A program made the translations under genes and the position numbers. The notes beneath the pieces were generated by a model. That model saw only the letters and a program-made list of their open reading frames with translations, was not told the origin of the DNA and made no database searches. This document shows positions 18,281 through 28,492 of a stretch of DNA of 64,000 nt, piece by piece (position 1 is the stretch's first letter; each line of letters starts with the position of its first letter). The stretch lies in the NCBI GenBank assembly GCA_944324795.1, contig CALUXR010000003.1:39054-103053 (forward strand). The letters run 5' to 3'. Source of the stretch: an uncultured Acholeplasmatales bacterium. Lineage in GTDB: Bacteria > Bacillota_I > Bacilli_A > Acholeplasmatales > Anaeroplasmataceae.

Positions 18281-19585
18281 TTGTTAGTAAAATTAAAAAA
18301 GATTTTAAGTAATCGTGAAATATTAAGAAAATTAATTTTCACATTCCTAATTCTTTTGGTATTTAAAATTGGAACTTACATCCCTATCCCAATGGTAGAT
18401 ACTTTAGCTATTAGATCAGAAATTGCTAATAATAATTTCTTAACCATTTTAAATGCCTTCTCAGGTGGTGGTTTATCTAATTTCTCTATTTTAGCTTTAG
18501 GTATTTCTCCATATATTACTTCATCTATTATCATTCAAATGTTACAAGTTGTAATTCCTAAATGGAAAGAATGGTCAGAACAAGGTGAAGTTGGTAAACA
18601 AAAATTAAACCGCATCACTAGATGGGTATCAATAATTATAGCTATAATTCAAGGCTTAGCCTTATTATATGGATTAGGTGCTAGACCAGAAAACATTTTA
18701 GTGCCTGATGCTTTACAAAATCATAACTTATTTTGGCTATATTATATTTATATGGCAATTGTAATTACAGCTGGTTCATGTTTTACAATGTGGTTAGCTG
18801 ATTTAATTACTCGTCATGGTGTTGGTAATGGTTCTTCAATGATCATTGCTGCTGGTATTATTACAACTGTTCCTTCAATGTTTACTACATTATGGAATAA
18901 ATATATTACTAGTGGGGCAACTGCTGCTAATATTACATGCTTTATTGCAATCATTGTTTTATATATCTTAATGATTTTAGCAGTAGTTTTCTTTGAAGGA
19001 GCAAAAAGAATTATCCCATTACAATATGCAAATAGAACTCAAGGTGGTAAAAGTGAATTACCTATTAAATTGAATAGTGGTAGTGTTATTCCGGTAATCT
19101 TTGCATCTACAATTTTATCAATTCCTTTGACAGTTGTTGGTATGCTTGGACAAAACTCTACTACGGCAGGTATTTGGGTAGAAAACATATTCTCTAGTTC
19201 AAAACCTATTGGTATGACACTTTATATCTTATTAATTTTCTTCTTCTCATTCTTCTATGCATTTATGGTTGTTGACCCTGAAAAGATTAGTGATAATCTT
19301 GATAAACAAGGTGCTTACATTCCTGGTTATAGAAGAGGAGAAGATACAAAAAATCAATTAGCTAGAATATTATTTAGAACTACATTACTTGGTGCTACTT
19401 ATCTAGCAATTGTTGCATTAGTACCTATTATTGTATCTCTATCATTTGGATTTACAAGTTCTGAAGCTTCAATAATCACTGTTGGTGGTACTTCATTAAT
19501 CATCGTTGTCGGTGTAGCTATTGAAACTGCAAATCAACTTGAAACAGCTTCAGAAACTAAAGACTATAGAGGCTTTTTGGAGTAG
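18281..19585 (+). CDS. secY: Protein translocase subunit SecY
   Basis: The 434-residue channel subunit of the Sec translocon, with ten membrane helices. Family marks are IGTYIPIPMVDT in the first periplasmic segment, the plug region with ISPYITSSIIIQML, and the cytoplasmic loop VDPEKISDNLDKQGAYIPGY. The start is taken as TTG 18281, eight bases after GAGGTGA inside rplO; no ATG fits as well. It would export the surface proteins encoded later in the window. Confidence 0.97.
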   Translation: MLVKLKKILSNREILRKLIFTFLILLVFKIGTYIPIPMVDTLAIRSEIANNNFLTILNAFSGGGLSNFSILALGISPYITSSIIIQMLQVVIPKWKEWSEQGEVGKQKLNRITRWVSIIIAIIQGLALLYGLGARPENILVPDALQNHNLFWLYYIYMAIVITAGSCFTMWLADLITRHGVGNGSSMIIAAGIITTVPSMFTTLWNKYITSGATAANITCFIAIIVLYILMILAVVFFEGAKRIIPLQYANRTQGGKSELPIKLNSGSVIPVIFASTILSIPLTVVGMLGQNSTTAGIWVENIFSSSKPIGMTLYILLIFFFSFFYAFMVVDPEKISDNLDKQGAYIPGYRRGEDTKNQLARILFRTTLLGATYLAIVALVPIIVSLSFGFTSSEASIITVGGTSLIIVVGVAIETANQLETASETKDYRGFLE

Positions 19586-19588
19586 AAT

Positions 19589-20233
19589 ATGAAATTATTG
19601 ATTATGGGACGTCCTGGGGCTGGTAAAGGAACTCAGGCAGTAAATATTAGAGAATTCTATAATATTCCTCATATTTCAACGGGGGATATCTTTAGAGCAA
19701 ATTTAAAAGGTCAAACTAAACTTGGTTTACTTGCAAAAAAATATATGGACCAAGGTTTACTTGTACCAGATTCTGTTACAATTGATTTAGTTAAAGATAG
19801 ACTTAATGAATCTGATTGTAAAGATGGTTTCTTACTTGATGGTTTTCCAAGAAATCTAGAACAAGCAAAAGCTTTAGATGAATATTTAAAATCTAAAGAC
19901 GATAAATTAGATGCTGTTTTAGATATTGATGTTAAACCAGAAGTTTTAATTGATAGAATTGTTGGTAGAAGAGTTTGTCCTACATGTGGGGCTACATTCC
20001 ATATTAAGAATAACCCACCAAAAGTTGAAGGTGTTTGTGATAAATGTGGTAATAAGTTGATTCAAAGAAATGATGATACTTATGAAACTGCTGAAAATAG
20101 ACTTAAAGTTTATGATAATCAAACTGCACCGCTATTAGATTATTACAAGAATCAACATTTATTAAAAACAGTAAATGGTGATCAAGATTTTGCAAAAGTA
20201 TTTGAAGATATCAAAAAAGTTTTAACTAAGTAA
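19589..20233 (+). CDS. adk: Adenylate kinase, zinc-lid form
   Basis: A 214-residue enzyme equilibrating ATP, AMP and ADP. The P-loop is GRPGAGKGTQ (residues 7-16), with DGFPRNLEQAKAL and the LID domain bearing four cysteines (VCPTCGATF and CDKCG), the Gram-positive zinc form. It begins 3 bases after secY. The usual next gene, map, is absent. Confidence 0.97.
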   Translation: MKLLIMGRPGAGKGTQAVNIREFYNIPHISTGDIFRANLKGQTKLGLLAKKYMDQGLLVPDSVTIDLVKDRLNESDCKDGFLLDGFPRNLEQAKALDEYLKSKDDKLDAVLDIDVKPEVLIDRIVGRRVCPTCGATFHIKNNPPKVEGVCDKCGNKLIQRNDDTYETAENRLKVYDNQTAPLLDYYKNQHLLKTVNGDQDFAKVFEDIKKVLTK

Positions 20234-20331
20234 TATAATACTATTATTTAGCACATTGTTTTAGTATTATATGTCCGCCCTTAATTGGGCGGATAGATAA
20301 AACTTTTGCTTTCAACTTCATTTGAAGTTGA
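20233..20331 (+). promoter_or_regulatory. Three-hairpin spacer between adk and infA
   Basis: Three separate perfect inverted repeats fill this 120-base gap. 20233-20243 pairs with 20262-20272 (11 bp, all but one A/T). TCCGCCC 20274-20280 pairs with GGGCGGA 20287-20293, a strikingly GC-rich stem. TCAACTTC 20312-20319 pairs with GAAGTTGA 20324-20331 around ATTT. None has a T-run, so they are not ordinary terminators. They sit where map usually lies and could regulate infA or mark an RNA-processing site. Confidence 0.5.
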
Positions 20332-20353
20332 CCATTAAACTTAGGAGGAAGCA

Positions 20354-20575
20354 ATGGCAAAAAAAGATGATGTTATTGAGTTAGAAGGAAAAGTAATAGA
20401 TGTTTTACCTAATACTCAATTTATTGTAAAATTAGAAAATGATCATCAAGTTTTAGCCCACGTTTCTGGTAAAATCCGCATGAATAACATACGCATTTTA
20501 CCAGGTGACAAAGTAACAGTTGAATTATCAACATACGATTTAACACGTGGAAGAATCACTTATAGACATAAGTAA
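20354..20575 (+). CDS. infA: Translation initiation factor IF-1
   Basis: A 73-residue OB-fold protein that occupies the A site during initiation. The sequence is typical ([20 protein letters not shown], then [15 protein letters not shown]). AGGAGG precedes the ATG. Its expression may be tuned by the hairpin-rich spacer just upstream. Confidence 0.97.
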   Translation: MAKKDDVIELEGKVIDVLPNTQFIVKLENDHQVLAHVSGKIRMNNIRILPGDKVTVELSTYDLTRGRITYRHK

Positions 20576-20594
20576 AATAACGGAGGTAAATAAG

Positions 20595-20708
20595 ATGAAA
20601 GTTAGACCATCAGTTAAACCAATGTGCGATAAATGCAAGGTAATCAAACGTAAAGGAAGAGTAATGGTTATCTGCGAAAATCCAAAACATAAACAAAGAC
20701 AAGGATAA
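20595..20708 (+). CDS. rpmJ: 50S ribosomal protein L36, zinc-binding type
   Basis: A 37-residue protein, [20 protein letters not shown] onward, with the Cys11-Cys14-Cys27-His32 zinc site of the ancestral form. Located between infA and rpsM as expected; CGGAGG precedes the ATG by 9 bases. Confidence 0.97.
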   Translation: MKVRPSVKPMCDKCKVIKRKGRVMVICENPKHKQRQG

Positions 20709-20728
20709 AATTATAGGAGGATTAAATT

Positions 20729-21094
20729 ATGGCACGTATTGCAGGTGTAGATATTCCAAATGAAAAACGCGTTGTAATATCATTACAATATATTTATGGT
20801 ATTGGTCCTACAATTGCGAAAAATATCTTAAAAGATGCAAATGTATCAGAAGATACAAGAGTTAAAAATTTATCAGAAGAAGAATTAACTCGTATTAGAG
20901 CAGAAATTTCAAAATATAAAATTGAAGGTGAACTTCGTAGAGAAGTAGCTCTTAACATTAAGAGATTAATGGAAATTGGTTGTTACCGCGGATTAAGACA
21001 TCGTAAAGGTCTTCCTGTTCGTGGTCAAAATACACGTAATAATGCTCGTACTCGTAAGGGTCCAGCACGTACTATCGCAAATAAGAAGAAATAA
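20729..21094 (+). CDS. rpsM: 30S ribosomal protein S13
   Basis: A 121-residue head protein contacting the P-site tRNA and L5. Helix-hairpin-helix region ([14 protein letters not shown]) and C-terminal signature [20 protein letters not shown] are intact. Confidence 0.98.
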   Translation: MARIAGVDIPNEKRVVISLQYIYGIGPTIAKNILKDANVSEDTRVKNLSEEELTRIRAEISKYKIEGELRREVALNIKRLMEIGCYRGLRHRKGLPVRGQNTRNNARTRKGPARTIANKKK

Positions 21095-21107
21095 GGAGGA
21101 TTAAATT

Positions 21108-21491
21108 ATGGCACGTAAAGTTACAAAACGTCGTGTTAAGAGAAACTGCCCTGTGGGTGTTGCTCATATTCACGCAAGTTTTAATAATACAATAGTTACA
21201 ATTACTGATCCTGCTGGTAATGTTATTGCATGGAGCAGTGCTGGTGCATTAGGTTTTAAAGGTAGCCGTAAATCTACAGCTTTTGCTGCCCAATCAGCAA
21301 GTGAAGCAGCTGCTAGATCAGCTAAAGATCAAGGTGTTGCAAAAGTAGAAGTTTCAGTTAAAGGTCCTGGTCAAGGTCGTGATGCTGCTATTCGTTCTCT
21401 TGAAGTAGCTGGCTTAGAAATTTTATCAATTAGAGATTGTACACCAGTTCCACACAATGGATGTCGTCCACCAAAACGTCCTCGTGGTTAA
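21108..21491 (+). CDS. rpsK: 30S ribosomal protein S11
   Basis: A 127-residue platform protein. Blocks include [34 protein letters not shown] and the C-terminal [13 protein letters not shown]. The binding-site segment before it (AAGGAGGATTAAATT) nearly repeats that before rpsM. Confidence 0.98.
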   Translation: MARKVTKRRVKRNCPVGVAHIHASFNNTIVTITDPAGNVIAWSSAGALGFKGSRKSTAFAAQSASEAAARSAKDQGVAKVEVSVKGPGQGRDAAIRSLEVAGLEILSIRDCTPVPHNGCRPPKRPRG

Positions 21492-21522
21492 TAAATTTTA
21501 ATAGATACGAGGAGGTCCCAAT

Positions 21523-22479
21523 ATGAAAGACTTAAAATTTGAAAAACCAAAAGCTATAGTTAAGTATCTATCAGAGGATAAATCTAAAGGTACATTTGAA
21601 GTAGCGCCATTAGAAAGAGGCTTCGGTCTTACTATTGGTAATGCCTTAAGAAGAATTATGTTATCTTCTTTACCAGGTACAGCTTTTGTTAGTGCGAAAA
21701 TTGAAGGCATTCAACATGAGTTTGAAAATTTATCTGGCGTGATTGAGGATGTCATCACTATTATTTTAAATTTAAAAAGAGTTGTTTTAAAAACTGAATC
21801 ACAAGATCCTGAATTTGAAACAATTTTAGAAATTAATAAAGGTGAAGGAGAAGTTACAGCTGGTGATATAATTCACGATTTAGATGTAACAGTAGTTAAT
21901 CCTGAACAACACATATGTACAGTAGCTGCTGGCGGCAGTGTTAATATGTTCTTAAAAGTACGCCGTGGTGTAGGTTATGTAAGTGCTGATAAGAATAAAC
22001 AATATGTATCAGATGAATCAACTATCGCTATTGATTCTATCTATACACCAGTTACTAATGTTTCATATGATATTGATAAAGATATTGTTGATAATGATGC
22101 TTCATTCGATAAATTAACTATAAATGTAACTACTAATGGTTCAATTGCCGCAACAGATGCGATTGGCATTGCTGCTAAAATGATGATTGAACATTTAGAA
22201 GTTATTGTTGATGAAATATCTGAACAAGCTAAACTTAATAGTTATATGACAGAAACTGAAACAGAAAATAAGAATTCTAAAATGGAAAAAACTATTGAAG
22301 ATTTGGATTTATCTGTTCGTTCATACAATTGTTTAAGAAGAGCTGGTATCAACACTGTTGCTGATTTAATTGCTAAATCAGAAGAAGATATGATTAAGGT
22401 TCGTAATTTAGGCCGTAAATCATTAAAAGAAATTAAGGAAAAATTAGAACAATTAAACTTAGGTTTCCGTAAAGACTAA
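21523..22479 (+). CDS. rpoA: RNA polymerase alpha subunit
   Basis: The 318-residue alpha subunit. The N-terminal dimerisation domain (APLERGFGLTIGNALRRIML) is followed by a linker around residue 235-250 and the C-terminal UP-element binding domain (SVRSYNCLRRAGINTVADLI, then VRNLGRKSLKEIKEKL). Full length, with ACGAGGAGG ahead of the ATG. Confidence 0.98.
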   Translation: MKDLKFEKPKAIVKYLSEDKSKGTFEVAPLERGFGLTIGNALRRIMLSSLPGTAFVSAKIEGIQHEFENLSGVIEDVITIILNLKRVVLKTESQDPEFETILEINKGEGEVTAGDIIHDLDVTVVNPEQHICTVAAGGSVNMFLKVRRGVGYVSADKNKQYVSDESTIAIDSIYTPVTNVSYDIDKDIVDNDASFDKLTINVTTNGSIAATDAIGIAAKMMIEHLEVIVDEISEQAKLNSYMTETETENKNSKMEKTIEDLDLSVRSYNCLRRAGINTVADLIAKSEEDMIKVRNLGRKSLKEIKEKLEQLNLGFRKD

Positions 22480-22495
22480 TTAAGGAGGATACAAC

Positions 22496-22855
22496 ATGTC
22501 TTATTCTAGACTACGTCGTAGCAGCTCACAAAGAAAAGCTTTACTTCGTGATTTAATTACAGATTTAATTTTAAATGGTAAAATTGAAACTACTGAAACA
22601 AAAGCTAAAGAATTAAAAAGATTAGCTGATAAAATGGTTACATTAGGTAAAACTAATACATTGCATTCACGTAGACAAGCTGCTACTTTAATTCGTTTCG
22701 AAAAAGATGGTGAAGGTAAATTCGCTATCCAAAAATTATTCGATGAAATAGCACCTAAATTTGCTAGTCGTAATGGTGGTTATACAAGAGTTATCAAGAC
22801 TGGTTTCCGTCGTGGTGACGCTGCTCCTATGGCTATTATTGAATGGGTTGAATAA
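22496..22855 (+). CDS. rplQ: 50S ribosomal protein L17
   Basis: A 119-residue protein, the last gene of the operon ([19 protein letters not shown], ending MAIIEWVE). It is followed by two terminators; the ecfA/ecfT/truA/rplM/rpsI genes that often follow in Bacillota are not here. Confidence 0.97.
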   Translation: MSYSRLRRSSSQRKALLRDLITDLILNGKIETTETKAKELKRLADKMVTLGKTNTLHSRRQAATLIRFEKDGEGKFAIQKLFDEIAPKFASRNGGYTRVIKTGFRRGDAAPMAIIEWVE

Positions 22856-22864
22856 TATAAATTG

Positions 22865-22890
22865 CTACAAGATTCGTCTTGTAGTTTTTT
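22865..22890 (+). terminator. First terminator of the ribosomal operon
   Basis: A perfect 8-bp stem CTACAAGA/TCTTGTAG with a very stable TTCG tetraloop, then T6. Confidence 0.92.
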
Positions 22891-22895
22891 ATAAG

Positions 22896-22928
22896 TAGAA
22901 AGCTAAATCTAAGCTTTCTATTTTTTTT
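22896..22928 (+). terminator. Second terminator of the ribosomal operon
   Basis: A perfect 9-bp stem TAGAAAGCT/AGCTTTCTA with a 7-nt loop and T8, only 5 bases after the first terminator. The pair gives strong insulation of the ribosomal block. Confidence 0.9.
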
Positions 22929-22977
22929 ATTTTTAAATTATAGTATAATTAAAAGGCCCAAATATAGGAGGATAATG

Positions 22978-23877
22978 ATGAATAAAGAAAGTAAAATTAT
23001 AATTACACAGAAATTTAAAGTTAAAAGAAGCACTGAATTAATGACTTTTTTACTTGAAAAATTAAATACATCAAGAAATAATGTTAAACATTTATTATCT
23101 AATAAACAAGTATTAGTTAATGGAAATCAAGTTAGTCAATTTAATTTTCCTTTAGCTAATGAAGATGAGGTTTCATTAAGTAAATTTCCTATAATAACAA
23201 CTAATAATTATAAAGAAGTAAGGAAAGAAAAAAGGCTTCCTTTAGATATTATTTATGAAGATGAAGATTTTATAGCTATTAATAAAGAAGCTGGAATGCT
23301 TGCTGTAGCGAGTGATAAAGAACTAACTAATACTGCTTATAATATGGTTTTTGAATATTTAAAAAAGAAAAATAAAAGGCCTTATGTTATACATAGAATA
23401 GATAAAGAAACATCAGGAGTTTTAGTATTTACAACTAATGTAAAACTTCAATCAAGACTTAGACTTGATTGGAATAAATATGTTAAATATCGTGGATATA
23501 TTGCAATATGTGAAGGTCATTTAGGAGAAAAAGAAGGTACTTTAAAAAATTATCTAGCTAATAATGAATATAATTTAGTTTATGTTTCTAATAATAAAAA
23601 TGATCAATTAGCTATTACAAATTATAAAGTTTTAAAAGAAAATAAAACTATGTCTTTACTTGATATAGCAATTGATACAGGAAGGAAAAATCAAATAAGA
23701 GTACAATTTGCTAACATCGCTCATCCTCTATTAGGTGATGAAAAATATGGTCATAAAGAAACATGTAAAAGACTTGCTTTACATGCTTCAAGACTTACTT
23801 TTATTAACCCTTATAATCATAAGGAAATTGATATTGTAGCTAAAATACCTTCTTTATTTTATAATTTATTTAAATAG
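22978..23877 (+). CDS. RluA-family 23S rRNA pseudouridine synthase
   Basis: About 299 residues. An S4-like RNA-binding segment at the N-terminus (SRNNVKHLLSNKQVLVNG) is followed by the RluA/RluD catalytic domain with the active-site motif YVIHRIDKETSGVLVF, whose Asp is the catalytic residue, and the C-terminal GRKNQIRVQFA and HPLLGDEKYG blocks. It isomerises uridines in 23S rRNA; which ones cannot be told. ATG 22975 and 22978 follow GGAGG; the second has the better spacing. A TATAAT at 22944-22949 suggests its own promoter. Confidence 0.88.
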   Translation: MNKESKIIITQKFKVKRSTELMTFLLEKLNTSRNNVKHLLSNKQVLVNGNQVSQFNFPLANEDEVSLSKFPIITTNNYKEVRKEKRLPLDIIYEDEDFIAINKEAGMLAVASDKELTNTAYNMVFEYLKKKNKRPYVIHRIDKETSGVLVFTTNVKLQSRLRLDWNKYVKYRGYIAICEGHLGEKEGTLKNYLANNEYNLVYVSNNKNDQLAITNYKVLKENKTMSLLDIAIDTGRKNQIRVQFANIAHPLLGDEKYGHKETCKRLALHASRLTFINPYNHKEIDIVAKIPSLFYNLFK

Positions 23878-24066
23878 TTTTGTAAATATTATGTTGTTGA
23901 TATAAAGATTTATTTAAGCAAGCGGTATACTAGCACATCTTATTATTAATTAAATCCTAGAATCTAATTTTCTTTTTTAATATAATCAAAGTAAATAATA
24001 TCTAGAATTTTTAGTAATGTAAGAGTAATTAATTCTTATATTTATTATTTTACAAGGATGATAAAA

Positions 24067-24517
24067 ATGAAAAAGTAATTACTATTTTTATTTTATTACT
24101 ATTTTTTTAAGCGGTTGTTATAGAAAAATTGAAACTATTTATGATGGAACAACTTTGACTGAGTTAGATGAATTAACAGAATATCATTTTTTAGGGACTG
24201 TTATAGAAAAGGTCGATTCTGAGTTTGAGTTTAAAAATTTCTTAAATTATGATTATTATAAAGTAAAAATTGATGAAAAAATAAAAGGTGATATTGATAA
24301 GGATTATATTTATATAAAATTTAGCACGCATATCTCTGATTTTTCCAAATTAATAATCGATGAAAAATATCATTTTTATTGCAATAAAACGACAAATGTT
24401 AATACTGATGTAACTGATAAAGAAAATGTATTTTTAATCTCTTCTTCAAAAGCCCAATGTTTTACGTTAGAAGAATATGAAGAAAGATTAATCTTAGAAC
24501 AAGAAAATTTAAATTAA
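24067..24517 (+). pseudogene. Lipoprotein gene broken by two homopolymer frameshifts
   Basis: An ATG at 24067 behind AAGGATG starts a signal peptide that can only be read by changing frame twice: MKK, then VITIFILLLFF, then LSGCYRKIETIYDG, a textbook lipobox with Cys. The first break is at an A5 run (24070-24074) and the second at the T7 run near 24112-24118; one extra base in each would restore one 149-residue lipoprotein. The rest (ELDELTEYHFLGTVIEKV...) is open to the TAA at 24517. Its domain is not recognised. Could be a pseudogene, contingency locus or sequencing error. The 189 bases before it (23878-24066) show nothing else. Confidence 0.6.
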
Positions 24518-24615
24518 ATAATAATTGTTTTAATTTCATATTATTAAGTTATTTCTTTAAAAATTGTTTAAATTGTGCTAATATATTTATGTTATTTTAA
24601 AAATGGAGGTACATC

Positions 24616-26268
24616 ATGACAGATTTAGAAATTGCTCAAAGTGTTAAAGCTTTAAATATTAAAGATATTGCAAGCAAATTAAATATTAATGAAGATAAGC
24701 TTACAATGTATGGTAATGATAAAGCTAAATTAAGTTTAGATTTATTAAAAAATGAAGAAAAAGGCAAACTTATTTTAGTTACTGCTATATCTCCTACACC
24801 AGCTGGAGAAGGCAAATCTACTACAACTATTGGTTTAGCTGATGCCTTAAGTTCTTTAGGAAAGAAAACTTGTGTTTGTTTAAGAGAACCAAGTTTAGGT
24901 CCTGTATTTGGGGTTAAAGGTGGAGCTTGTGGTGGTGGTTATGCTCAAGTAATACCAATGGAAGATATAAACTTACATTTTACAGGTGATTTACATGCTA
25001 TAACAACCGCTAATAATTTGATTTGTGCAATCATTGATAATCATATTTATCAAGGCAATAAATTAAATATAGACCCTACAAGAGTTTTAATTCATCGTGT
25101 TTTAGATATGAATGATAGAGCTTTAAGAAACATCATCATTGGTCTTGGTGGAGCAACTAATGGTGTGCCTAGAGAAGATCATTTTGATATTACAGTAGCT
25201 AGTGAAGTGATGGCTATATTATGTTTAGCTACTGATTTAGATGATTTTAAAGAAAAAATTAACAATATGCTTGTTGCCTATACTTATGATAAAGAACCTA
25301 TTACAGTTCGTGATTTAGGTTGTGCAGGTGCTATAACTTTAGTTATGAAAGATGCGATAAAACCTAATTTAGTTCAAACATTAGAACATACACCTTCTAT
25401 TATTCATGGTGGACCTTTTGCGAACATTGCCCATGGATGTAATAGTTTAATTGCGACAAAGATGGCTTTAGGTTTAGCTGATTATGTTGTAACAGAGGCT
25501 GGATTTGGTGCTGATTTAGGTGCTGAGAAATTCTTTGATATCAAATGTCGTAAAGGTAATTTAAAACCTGATGCAGTTGTAATTGTAGCTACTATTAGAG
25601 CACTTAAGATGCATGGTGGCGTATTAAAAGAAGATTTAAAAGAAGAAAATGTTTCAGCTTTAGAAAAAGGTTTAGCAAATTTAGAACAACATTGTAATAA
25701 TATTAAAAAATTTGGTTTACCTTTTGTTATTGCTATCAATAAATTTAATACTGATACAGAAAAAGAAATTTTAGTTTTAGAGAATTGGGCTAAAGATAAA
25801 GGATATATCATTTCATTATCAGAAGTTTTTTCAAAAGGTAGTGAGGGTGGCCTTGATTTAGCAGAAAAAGTACTTGAAGCTACTAATAAAGAAAATGATT
25901 TTCATTATTTATATGATTTAGATTTAACATTAAAACAAAAAATAAATAAAATATGTAAAGAAATATATCATGCGAGTGATGTAAATTATTCTCAAGCTGC
26001 AAAAAATAGTTTAGCAAGACTTACAAAACTTGGTTATGGTAATTTACCAATTTGTATGGCTAAAACTCAATATTCATTTAGTGATAATCAAAAATTACTT
26101 GGAGCCCCTAGTGATTTTGTTGTAGAAATAAGAGATGTCTTACCTTCAACAGGGGCAGGATTTATTGTAGCTTTAGCAGGAGAAATAATGCGTATGCCAG
26201 GCTTACCAAAAGAACCAGCGGCTATGAAAATGGATGTTGTAGATGGTAAAGCTGAAGGTCTATTTTAG
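24616..26268 (+). CDS. fhs: Formate-tetrahydrofolate ligase
   Basis: A 550-residue ATP-dependent enzyme making 10-formyl-THF from formate for purine and fMet synthesis. The P-loop [13 protein letters not shown] (61-73), [20 protein letters not shown] and the C-terminal [15 protein letters not shown] are conserved, and length is normal. ATGGAGGT precedes the ATG. It lies upstream of purE in an apparent three-gene unit, fitting a link to purine synthesis. Confidence 0.97.
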   Translation: MTDLEIAQSVKALNIKDIASKLNINEDKLTMYGNDKAKLSLDLLKNEEKGKLILVTAISPTPAGEGKSTTTIGLADALSSLGKKTCVCLREPSLGPVFGVKGGACGGGYAQVIPMEDINLHFTGDLHAITTANNLICAIIDNHIYQGNKLNIDPTRVLIHRVLDMNDRALRNIIIGLGGATNGVPREDHFDITVASEVMAILCLATDLDDFKEKINNMLVAYTYDKEPITVRDLGCAGAITLVMKDAIKPNLVQTLEHTPSIIHGGPFANIAHGCNSLIATKMALGLADYVVTEAGFGADLGAEKFFDIKCRKGNLKPDAVVIVATIRALKMHGGVLKEDLKEENVSALEKGLANLEQHCNNIKKFGLPFVIAINKFNTDTEKEILVLENWAKDKGYIISLSEVFSKGSEGGLDLAEKVLEATNKENDFHYLYDLDLTLKQKINKICKEIYHASDVNYSQAAKNSLARLTKLGYGNLPICMAKTQYSFSDNQKLLGAPSDFVVEIRDVLPSTGAGFIVALAGEIMRMPGLPKEPAAMKMDVVDGKAEGLF

Positions 26269-26277
26269 GAGGTAATG

Positions 26278-27990
26278 ATGCAAAAATATGGTTATCAATT
26301 AACAAATAAAATGCTTGTTTTAAACTTCACCCAAGTTTATTGTAAAAGTTCAACTGAAGTTTTAAATAGCGATTGTTTTAAAGATGTTTTTACAGGATTT
26401 GTCAAACATTGTCGTAAACATGAAAAATTAGATATTTTAAAAATTCTTGATTTAACAGCTAATCCAATTGAAGATTTTGTTAATTTATTTAAACTTATAC
26501 ATACTTTTGAATATGAAGAAATAGAAAATATCAATCCTAAATACGCACGTGTTTTAAAAGAAAGAGGAGCTTTATATAATTTAGTAGAAGAATTTTATGA
26601 TTATTGGCGTAAACTAGAACGTTATAGCTATATTGTGGCTAAAAAGGTAGAAGGTGGCGTTCAAGGTGGAGTATTTTTAGCTACTAATCAAACTTTTACA
26701 GAAGTTATTTTAAAAACATATCGTTCAATATCAGAAAGTATTGCCGGACATAAATTTCAAGTTTATCGTCAATTACCAGCTGGTATAAATGCTTCAATGT
26801 TAATTAGTTATTATTCTTGGGCTAAAGAAGATTCAATATATAATCAGTTTAATGAAGTTCCATCAATTGAATCAGTTTTAATTAGACCACCATTTATTTC
26901 TTATACAAAAAAGAATAAACGTACTGGTACTTATCCTATTAGTAAAACAAATCCACTAACAAATGTAAAAATTGATCCAAATGATTATTTATGTTATCCA
27001 ATTAAAGTTGGTAGTGCTCTTGCTTTGGTCTACTTTCATAAACATTTTATGACTCATGGTATTACTTTATCTAATTTATTTGAAGCAGCTAATTTGTCAG
27101 ATTTAGAAAATAAAAAGCCAGAATTATTATATTTATTTGGCTATGGTAGTGAAGAATCATCTTATTATTATGATAGTGAAAATGATATATATATTGGAAT
27201 AGCTCCTCTAAGTGATGATGTAGATTATTTTGGCTATATGAAGAAAATGTTATTAACATTATATAATACAAAGATGATTAAAGAAGGAAATCTTCCGATA
27301 CATGGTGCATGTGTTCATATTAAATTAAAAAATAATACAACTAAAACTTTAGTTATTATTGGTGATAGTGGGGCTGGTAAATCAGAAACATTAGAAGCTT
27401 TAAGAGCTGTAGCTGGTGATGAAATAGTTTCAATGTCAACAATATTTGATGATATGGGAACATTTAAAATTGAAAAAGGGAATGTTATGGCTTATGGAAC
27501 AGAAATTGGGGCATTTGTTCGGTTAGATGATATGTCTAGCGACTATGCTTATAAAGAAATGGATAGAGCTATATTCTTAAATCCTGATAAAATTAATTCA
27601 CGTTTAGTTATCCCTGTTTCAACATATTATGAGATTATGCATGGCTATAAAGTTGATATGGTCTTATATGCTAATAATTATGTTGATAAAGAAGAATTAA
27701 AATTGTTTGAAAATAAAGACGATGCTTTAAATGTCTTTATTGAAGGCGCTAGAATGGCTAAAGGAACAACTGGAGAAATTGGCCTTACTAAGTCATTTTT
27801 TGCAAATCCTTTTGGGCCTGTTCAAATGGAAGAAGAAACAAGAGTTATCTTAGATAAAATCTATTCTAAATTATTTGAAAATAAAATTCCTGTTGGTGAG
27901 ATGTATACCCGTCTTGCAATACCTGGTTATGAACAAGATGGTCCACATAAAATGGCAGAAATCTTATTAAAAGAAATTGAGGAGAATTAA
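26278..27990 (+). CDS. P-loop protein of PEPCK / HPr-kinase type, function unknown
   Basis: A 570-residue cytoplasmic protein. Near residue 363 it has [18 protein letters not shown], a Walker A closely resembling those of HPr kinase and PEP carboxykinase, followed by [20 protein letters not shown] and [11 protein letters not shown], which could supply the acidic metal-binding residues. The N-terminal 350 residues are not recognised. It starts 9 bases after fhs behind GGAGG and ends just before purE, so it is probably co-transcribed with them. PEPCK-like activity, a kinase or a regulator are all possible; I would not assign a reaction. Confidence 0.6.
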   Translation: MQKYGYQLTNKMLVLNFTQVYCKSSTEVLNSDCFKDVFTGFVKHCRKHEKLDILKILDLTANPIEDFVNLFKLIHTFEYEEIENINPKYARVLKERGALYNLVEEFYDYWRKLERYSYIVAKKVEGGVQGGVFLATNQTFTEVILKTYRSISESIAGHKFQVYRQLPAGINASMLISYYSWAKEDSIYNQFNEVPSIESVLIRPPFISYTKKNKRTGTYPISKTNPLTNVKIDPNDYLCYPIKVGSALALVYFHKHFMTHGITLSNLFEAANLSDLENKKPELLYLFGYGSEESSYYYDSENDIYIGIAPLSDDVDYFGYMKKMLLTLYNTKMIKEGNLPIHGACVHIKLKNNTTKTLVIIGDSGAGKSETLEALRAVAGDEIVSMSTIFDDMGTFKIEKGNVMAYGTEIGAFVRLDDMSSDYAYKEMDRAIFLNPDKINSRLVIPVSTYYEIMHGYKVDMVLYANNYVDKEELKLFENKDDALNVFIEGARMAKGTTGEIGLTKSFFANPFGPVQMEEETRVILDKIYSKLFENKIPVGEMYTRLAIPGYEQDGPHKMAEILLKEIEEN

Positions 27991-27991
27991 A

Positions 27992-28459
27992 ATGATAGGC
28001 GTTGTAATGGGAAGTATCTCAGATTATGAAGTTATGAAAGATGCTTGTGCTATTTTAGAAGAATTTAAAATACCATATGAAAAAAAGATTGTTTCAGCTC
28101 ATAGAACACCAGATTTATTAGTATCATATGCTAAAGAAGCTAAAGATAGAGGAATAGATGTAATAATTGCCGGAGCTGGTGGGGCCGCCCATTTGCCAGG
28201 TATGTTAGCCGCTAATACAATTGTTCCGGTTATTGGAATACCTGTAAAATCACGTGCTTTAAATGGTCTTGATTCATTGCTATCAATTGTCCAAATGCCT
28301 GCTGGTATCCCTGTTTTAACAGTGGCTATAAATGGAGCTAAAAATGCAGCTTTAAGTGCTATTAGTATTTTAGCTATTAATGATAAAGAAATAGCTTTAA
28401 AATTAGAACAATTTAGAAACAATCAAACTAATACAGTATTAAATACAACTTTAGAATAA
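27992..28459 (+). CDS. purE: N5-carboxyaminoimidazole ribonucleotide mutase
   Basis: A 155-residue class I PurE that converts N5-CAIR to CAIR in purine synthesis. Signatures: [23 protein letters not shown] and [17 protein letters not shown]. The start is the ATG at 27992, two bases after the stop of the previous gene, with GAGGAG before it. No other pur genes are nearby, an orphan placement next to fhs. It ends in a terminator shared with the convergent ATPase gene. Confidence 0.95.
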   Translation: MIGVVMGSISDYEVMKDACAILEEFKIPYEKKIVSAHRTPDLLVSYAKEAKDRGIDVIIAGAGGAAHLPGMLAANTIVPVIGIPVKSRALNGLDSLLSIVQMPAGIPVLTVAINGAKNAALSAISILAINDKEIALKLEQFRNNQTNTVLNTTLE

Positions 28460-28464
28460 AAAAG

Positions 28465-28492
28465 TTCCGGTTATTTACAAACCGGAATTTTT
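28465..28492. terminator. Bidirectional terminator between purE and the minus-strand ATPase
   Basis: TTCCGGTT 28465-28472 pairs perfectly with AACCGGAA 28480-28487, flanked by A6 on the left and T5 on the right, so it works on both strands. The stop codon of the minus-strand gene (28475-28477) lies inside the 7-nt loop. Confidence 0.9.

Noticed and set aside
20274..20293. GC-rich hairpin after adk as a terminator
   Set aside because: No T-run follows, and essential infA, rpsM, rpsK and rpoA downstream have no other clear promoter.
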